Of a stretch of DNA of 64,000 nt, positions 59,523 through 64,000 are shown piece after piece. Every line of letters starts with the position of its first letter. Position 1 is the stretch's first letter. Under the pieces are notes generated by a model. The model had not been told where the DNA came from. It searched no databases and worked only from the letters and a program-made list of their open reading frames with translations. The translations under genes were made by a program, and so were the position numbers. Location of the stretch: assembly GCF_000328475.2 (NCBI RefSeq), contig NC_026482.1:496001-560000 (forward strand). Direction: 5' to 3'. Origin of the DNA: Mycosarcoma maydis. Taxonomy: Eukaryota; Basidiomycota; Ustilaginomycetes; Ustilaginales.

Positions 59523-61337
59523 CTAAAGAGTGGGCACCTTGATGTGCTCTGCGTTGGTCGACGCCTGGTAATGCTCATCATCGAATTCTTCGTCGGTGAG
59601 CTGCTCTTGCAACTCGATGCCCGCATGTTTGCCACCTAAGCCCCTCCTCTTGGCGAAATGCCATCCATCCGAGTACGGCGGCACTCTTACCGGCAGCAGC
59701 ACGGTCCACCAACTGTACTTGGATCCCTGACCTACGTTGAAAAACAAGGCGAGGTTGCGCCTCGTACCAACATCATAGACATTGACAAACTCTTGGCCAC
59801 GGCTCTTAGCCAGCTGCCTGTAGTGCGAATTGTCCTGCGATTCAACACTCGTCTCACCTCTCGAAACGAGGATCAGCTGCCACGCGGCCATCACGGCTAG
59901 CGCGAGGCCCATGACGAGCGCTAGAATGAAGAGAAGCATCACCAATACGCGCGGCGTATACGCATAGTCCCACTGCGCGCTCCAGCTCAACGATCTTCGC
60001 ATCACTCCAACGCCCGAGCCGACGACAATCGCACAGCCAAAACTGAGCCAGACCATGAAAAGTACAAAATAGCGCTCGTTGCCCAGGCCCACACACTGGT
60101 TGAGCCAGGGACAGTGGTGGTCGAACTTGAGCGTGCACGTCTTGCATGCTCGACAGTGATGCGCTCGCTCGGGTTTGGGTGGTGCGACAAGCTTGACCGA
60201 GGCTTCGTCGCCCAACCAACGACGTACTTCGGCTTCGCCTTCGTCAATGTCGTCAGCCGAGAGTTTGGGGTCGAATGTCTGGGAAGGCTTGTTGGTTCGA
60301 ATCTGTTTCTCAATTTTGCGCAGCTCAGGTGGGAGCACGGTGAGGGCTTTGACGAGGGGGAGCTGGGGACATTTATAGCACATGCCTGCGAGGGGGAAGA
60401 GGTCTTGGTCGTCGGAGTCATCGTTGTCGATCTCGTCGTGATCTTCTGCCCCAGGTTGGTCAAGAGCGGGCTCGAGAGCTAGGCTGTCTTGACTTTGGCG
60501 GTCGGCGAGTCGAGCAAAAAGAATGTTGGTTGAAAATTCCGTGTCGAGCTGGGCGGGTGTAGAGATGAAGCCAGGGTTGAGATCGTGAATGGAAAGAGGG
60601 AGGTCGCTTTTGGGCAAGATTTTGGGAGTACCTGCATCGCTGCTGCTCGAGGTTCGATGCGACGGCGACAAGGGCGGATTAAGGACAGAAGATGATCTGG
60701 AAGCGGTTGTGACCGAGGCAGATCTGGCTCTGTTGCTGTCGAGCCCATCGAGCGCCTTGTTGAGCTTTTTGAGATCGGCCACGGAAGAAACTCGAACTGG
60801 TGCGGCAGCTTCTGGCTGACCATGTGCCAGTATTTGTGGTGAAGTTGTACTTAGATCGATCTGTTTGGGACCCGACGCTTTGGCTGCTCTAGCTCTGTAG
60901 CGCGCCCACCAGATGCTGCTTCCGGGACCACTTCTTCTTTCAGGAACGGCATCACCGAGGCCATGGCATACGGAACCAGGCGGAACAGTACATGCCATGT
61001 AGTAGTGCCACGCAATGCTGTAGACTACAAAGATGCACAGGGCTAGCCAGAAGAAGAAGCGCAGAGTGGCGATTGGATCGTTTGTGGCCGAGTCGAGCAC
61101 GGTTGGAACCAGACCGAGGGCGATATGTGCGGGAGAATAGGTATGAAAAAGGTTGGCAAGCTCGATGGGTATAGGAGCAAGCTCTAGGAACATGGTAGTG
61201 AAGAACGTCCATATGCCGCCGGCGACAAGTGTGATGCAGATGGCCACAAAGACGGGACCGGCGCATCCTGTGAGCCAGTCAGCTGCACGTTCGACCCGTC
61301 GAAAGGACGAGTGGACAATGTTTGCGATGGTGCGCAT
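59523..61337 (-). CDS. DHHC palmitoyltransferase
   Basis: 604 residues. DHHC enzymes attach palmitate to Cys on target proteins at Golgi, endosome or plasma membrane. Four membrane helices: two near the N-terminus (about 25-50 and 85-110) and two after the DHHC domain (about 420-445 and 470-495). The Cys-rich domain [19 protein letters not shown] has the active DHHC at 406-409 (D406-C409), followed by [12 protein letters not shown]. The C-terminal TTxE-like segment and the DHHC-CRD spacing match fungal Pfa-type enzymes. A long, low-complexity cytosolic loop (about 130-390) rich in Ser and Asp/Glu separates the second helix from the DHHC domain, longer than usual. Substrate is unknown. Confidence 0.95.
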   Translation of the reverse strand: MRTIANIVHSSFRRVERAADWLTGCAGPVFVAICITLVAGGIWTFFTTMFLELAPIPIELANLFHTYSPAHIALGLVPTVLDSATNDPIATLRFFFWLALCIFVVYSIAWHYYMACTVPPGSVCHGLGDAVPERRSGPGSSIWWARYRARAAKASGPKQIDLSTTSPQILAHGQPEAAAPVRVSSVADLKKLNKALDGLDSNRARSASVTTASRSSSVLNPPLSPSHRTSSSSDAGTPKILPKSDLPLSIHDLNPGFISTPAQLDTEFSTNILFARLADRQSQDSLALEPALDQPGAEDHDEIDNDDSDDQDLFPLAGMCYKCPQLPLVKALTVLPPELRKIEKQIRTNKPSQTFDPKLSADDIDEGEAEVRRWLGDEASVKLVAPPKPERAHHCRACKTCTLKFDHHCPWLNQCVGLGNERYFVLFMVWLSFGCAIVVGSGVGVMRRSLSWSAQWDYAYTPRVLVMLLFILALVMGLALAVMAAWQLILVSRGETSVESQDNSHYRQLAKSRGQEFVNVYDVGTRRNLALFFNVGQGSKYSWWTVLLPVRVPPYSDGWHFAKRRGLGGKHAGIELQEQLTDEEFDDEHYQASTNAEHIKVPTL

Positions 61338-61818
61338 TCTGTGCAGCAGCGTTGTGGCTGATCAATGATCTGACCAAGGCGAAATGCAAGGGCTATGATT
61401 CCGGACCGACCTGGCAGCAGGCGTGCGGGATGGTGGTTGTGTGCGAAAATCGCCGAGCAGTTGGGGCCGAGGGAAGAGAGGATACAGAGACAAACTGAAA
61501 GGCGGCTCGAATATATTACAGCAAGCTTAGAGCTGAGAAGGATCAAGATACAGAGCCAAAGAGAGTGCGCAAGTGTTGGTGGTGTGCAGGTATGTGTGGG
61601 CAAGAGCAGGAGCGGTGGAAGCAAATGAAACCAGTTTGAAAGTCGCCGGTGGGTGGTTGCAGTGGTATGGAGCAATCGAAAGGTTTGCGTGGGTATAAGG
61701 CAAGCCGAGGGTGTAAAAGTAAGGGGATGAAGTCGTCGTTTCGAGAGAGGAAGATGGTGGAGACGATGAGCAAAGAGCCGAGCCAAATCTGAACCTGAAA
61801 GGGACGGATGTGGTGTGA

Positions 61819-61935
61819 CATTCGTGATTCGTGATGTAGCCATCGTGAATCACGAATCACAATTACCAACTCACCAATCACGAATGAATCACACAGACTA
61901 AATCATGAATCGTGAATGCATCCGTCGTGAATGAT
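61819..61935. repeat. Cluster of heptamer repeats, both orientations
   Basis: At least eight TCGTGAT/ATCACGA-type words within 117 bp, upstream of the DHHC gene. Confidence 0.8.
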
Positions 61936-62061
61936 CACGATTTACGTTTTACGATTTGCGATGGCATGATCTCTGTGCATGTCTTGCGACACGTGATTCG
62001 TGTGGTGATTGAATATTCGGATGGATGCTGTCAGATCCAACGGAAACACGCGAATCATGGA

Positions 62062-62092
62062 TTTTCGGGATCGGGAATCACGAATCACGAAT
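62062..62092. repeat. Heptamer repeat block
   Basis: Tandem of ATCACGA words (AATCACGAATCACGAATGG). Confidence 0.7.
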
Positions 62093-62310
62093 GGTACTCA
62101 CGGCTTTTTTCCCAAGAATCAGACATCTTTGGATCGTCGTCTTGTGTTCACGAGTCGTGATTTGATGACTGACTGCCTTTTCACCAACTTTACAGCCCAA
62201 TTCCCGAGAAAGGGAATGATAATCACAGAATAAAAGAATAAAAGCGGTCAGCTCAGCTCATTTATCCTTTATCCCCGCGGCAGCTGCATTCCATCCGAGC
62301 CACGCTGAAT

Positions 62311-62442
62311 ATGAGCCGGCGGTGCCAAAGCTTCGACTGCGCAGACTCTCCAGTGTACTCGCTCAAGAGCTATGGTGAGCGTAGATACGAATCTCAAGTT
62401 GGTCCAGAAAACGAGAGCGACAACGTGTCGGTGAGTGTATAG
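62311..62442 (+). other. Possible orphan first exon
   Basis: A 43-codon frame starting MSRRCQSFDCADSP. Two good splice donors occur in it: GTGAGC at about 62374 and GTGAGT at 62431, the latter on a codon boundary (phase 0). It has no clear partner exon. It may be a 5' exon of the gene at 62962 or chance. Confidence 0.2.
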
Positions 62443-62961
62443 CCGAGTGCATCTGTTTAAGTTATTTATTCTTTTAAGTTTTGTCGTCGCAAATGCGCCT
62501 GTCGGTGCTGACGACCCGCAAAAGCGAAACCAAAATCGGAGACAATCACGAATTGAATTAAGTTACCGTGTACTATTCACGATTCATCCATGACCTCACT
62601 CGTGCCTCACGACTGATGGTCAGAATACATGCCCATGTACAGCCAAAACGCTATCCTGACTAGTTAACCACAGACTATACATACGTTGTTTTCGAAACTA
62701 GGCCATGGTCCTTGCTCGTTCTCAAAGCTTTGGGTGCTTCTGCCAATGCAGCACCCAACCGGCCTTTCGGTTCGCGGTCGATTGGATCTGCTCACGCTTC
62801 TGAACCCAGTCACGAGTCATGTGTCACGAGTGACGTTGATCAAAATGTCAAACTCGCCCAACTAACTTGTTAGAATTCGCGACTCCTCGGCACGTCACGC
62901 GTGTCACACTCCCTCGCTCTAAAGTTAAATCCGCAACTGGTAGATCCACAGCCAACCCACC

Positions 62962-63453
62962 ATGACTGGCTTGACTTCCAATGCCAGTGCGTGAGTGCTT
63001 TAAAAACACATGACTTGGCCCTCGAATTTACATATGCTTGCCCACAGCAGCCAGAATCTCTGGAGCTGCCATCTACTTGTCTTCCCGCGTAATTGGACAT
63101 TAGAGGCCATCACAGCGTGCTTGTTTGGATTTGATGGCATCCTCGGCCTATAGCTCTCCCTTGAGGAGGACCGGTTGGTTGCCCCAGATGCCATTCCGCG
63201 TGGCGATCAGCCAAGGCAGCTTTTCCGCGAAAATGCTTTGCCGTACCAGATCTGGTCAATTCTGCCGCGGCTGCTTCACGCTCAGTCGCTGTCTCGTTCC
63301 ACCCAAGTTGAGCGCAGCTCTACTCGTAACTGGGCCCAAGTCTTGGACCTTGAGCCACTTGGTCTAGGGCACGATCGTAGAATGCCCTTCGGATTACGAG
63401 ATTTTGCGATTGCCAAGCCGACTAGTATGAACGCGCCGTGGGTCTCAGCGTGA
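62962..63453 (+). CDS. Probable small gene with two introns, unknown product
   Basis: Three exons fit in phase: 62962-62986, 63048-63088 and 63154-63453, encoding 121 residues. The ATG has a good context (CCACCATGA). Intron 1 (61 nt) starts GTGCGT and ends CCCACAG; intron 2 (65 nt) starts GTAATT and ends CTATAG. The joined product begins MTGLTSNATARISGAAIYLSSR and continues LSLEEDRLVAPDAIPRGDQP in an open frame that has no ATG of its own at that point. The N-terminus is basic and small-residue-rich with a hydrophobic patch, perhaps a mitochondrial targeting or membrane segment. No known domain is recognised. The last 32 nt overlap the 3' end of the opposite-strand gene at 63422. Confidence 0.45.
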
Positions 63454-64000
63454 ACGGTGCGCCAGAAAAGCACCATTCTCGTGACGGAATCGCCTGCGCT
63501 CCCTTTTCCAAGTTAAATCTCACCCTCGACATCCTTCCCCGCTCGCCGCTCAACCCATCATCCATCTCATTCTTGACAAGTGTCGACCCGTCCAAACCCA
63601 CGAACGGATCCTTGTTTACATCCTGCTCCTTCTGTGCTTGGCTGTCCACCACGCTCGCTTCTGGCTGAACAACCGCTTTTGGCCTGGTCACCTTGGTATG
63701 TGTCTTGACCTTGTGCGTCTTCATATCCAAGCTTAAAACTTTCGCCGTCCTCTGTGCATCGCCCGCGATCGCTCTGGCCTTTTGAAGCGCGCCATGCTTG
63801 CCCATCACCGGTGCTGCTTGCGGTACGCTCGACCCTGCCGCTGCTGCAGTAGAAGCATCCTTACCCAGCTGTGGAAAGAGAGCAGCCTCTTCCTCTCTAG
63901 CACTGTGTGCGCTCGCCTTGTTGATTTTCTTCTGTTCTCGTTGCAGCTGGATCTGCAGCAACTGCTGCTCGAACAGAACCTCTCGTTCGGCGCTGAGCTT
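63422..64000 (-). CDS. 3' part of an unidentified protein gene (runs off window)
   Basis: The frame is open from the right edge to a stop at 63422, giving 192 C-terminal residues. The first visible part (KLSAEREVLFEQQLLQIQ) is charged and coiled-coil-like. Next come a small-residue-rich linker and a basic segment RTAKVLSLDMKTHKVKTHTKV. The layout is loosely like the tail of C2HC5 zinc-finger (TRIP4/Rqt4-type) proteins, where a coiled segment precedes a VLSLDxKxxKV-like stretch, but the zinc finger itself would be outside the window. Low certainty; the function remains open. The stop region overlaps the last 32 nt of the plus-strand gene. Confidence 0.6.
   Translation of the reverse strand, partial: KLSAEREVLFEQQLLQIQLQREQKKINKASAHSAREEEAALFPQLGKDASTAAAAGSSVPQAAPVMGKHGALQKARAIAGDAQRTAKVLSLDMKTHKVKTHTKVTRPKAVVQPEASVVDSQAQKEQDVNKDPFVGLDGSTLVKNEMDDGLSGERGRMSRVRFNLEKGAQAIPSREWCFSGAPFTLRPTARSY

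Larger units (their letters stand above)
61338..62961. other. Intergenic region, rich in heptamer repeats
   Basis: 1.6 kb between the DHHC gene and the three-exon gene. It contains TATA-like sequence at 61509-61516, a long heptamer-rich stretch (61819-61935, 62062-62092, 62142-62163), and an isolated ATG frame of 43 codons at 62311-62442 with splice-donor-like sequence at its end. Confidence 0.55.

Noticed and set aside
60280..60300. GGTTCGAATC resembling a tRNA T-loop
   Set aside because: Inside the DHHC coding region and without acceptor or anticodon arms around it.

Overview
The window looks like nuclear DNA of a smut fungus (Ustilaginales, close to Ustilago/Sporisorium/Pseudozyma). The reasons are mostly intron-free, long fungal genes with roughly balanced GC, a fungal gene content (Zn2Cys6 regulator, DHHC transferase, GPI-type surface hydrolase, PTS1 acyl-CoA oxidase), and a heptamer (AATCGTG / CACGATT) scattered through the intergenic DNA that I associate with smut genomes. 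No rRNA, tRNA, CRISPR, phage or intact transposon was seen.

Layout. 1-15 kb: the 5' end of a secreted GH42-like glycosidase running off the left edge (-), an MFS sugar transporter (-), a Golgi-type GT31-like glycosyltransferase with a PAN tail (+), a 1071-residue fusion of a degenerate acyl-CoA-synthetase-like domain with a GH105 hydrolase (-), and a peroxisomal acyl-CoA oxidase (-). 17-25 kb: a Zn2Cys6 transcription factor (+), a gamma-glutamyltransferase-family protein (+) and polynucleotide kinase 3'-phosphatase (-). 25-38 kb: secreted trehalase (-), CHR-family chromate transporter (+), a fungal regulator-like protein without a zinc cluster (+), and a luciferase-fold FMN monooxygenase (-). 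38-52 kb: mitochondrial carrier (+), M28 glutamate-carboxypeptidase-like peptidase (-), membrane-anchored cysteine synthase (+), a small conserved protein (-), a multipass membrane protein (+) and translesion polymerase REV1 (-). 52-64 kb: AAAP amino-acid transporter (+), a two-exon membrane protein (-), a two-exon histidine acid phosphatase (-), a DHHC palmitoyltransferase (-), a probable three-exon small gene (+) and the 3' part of an unidentified gene running off the right edge (-).

Genes often sit as tail-to-tail pairs with very short 3' gaps (5-370 bp), separated by longer divergent promoter regions that carry the heptamer repeats. In seven genes a TATA-like box lies 77-93 nt upstream of the chosen ATG. 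There is no single obvious pathway cluster. The left 28 kb is rich in extracellular carbohydrate functions (GH42-like, sugar transporter, GH105, trehalase), and two DNA-repair genes (PNKP, REV1) are present. The most unusual objects are the pseudo-synthetase/GH105 fusion with a buried secretion signal, the heptamer repeat family, and genes hidden by the window edge or by introns (1-250, 58475-58553, 62962-63453). Gene starts were set at ATG codons only; several open frames extend further upstream but without an ATG.
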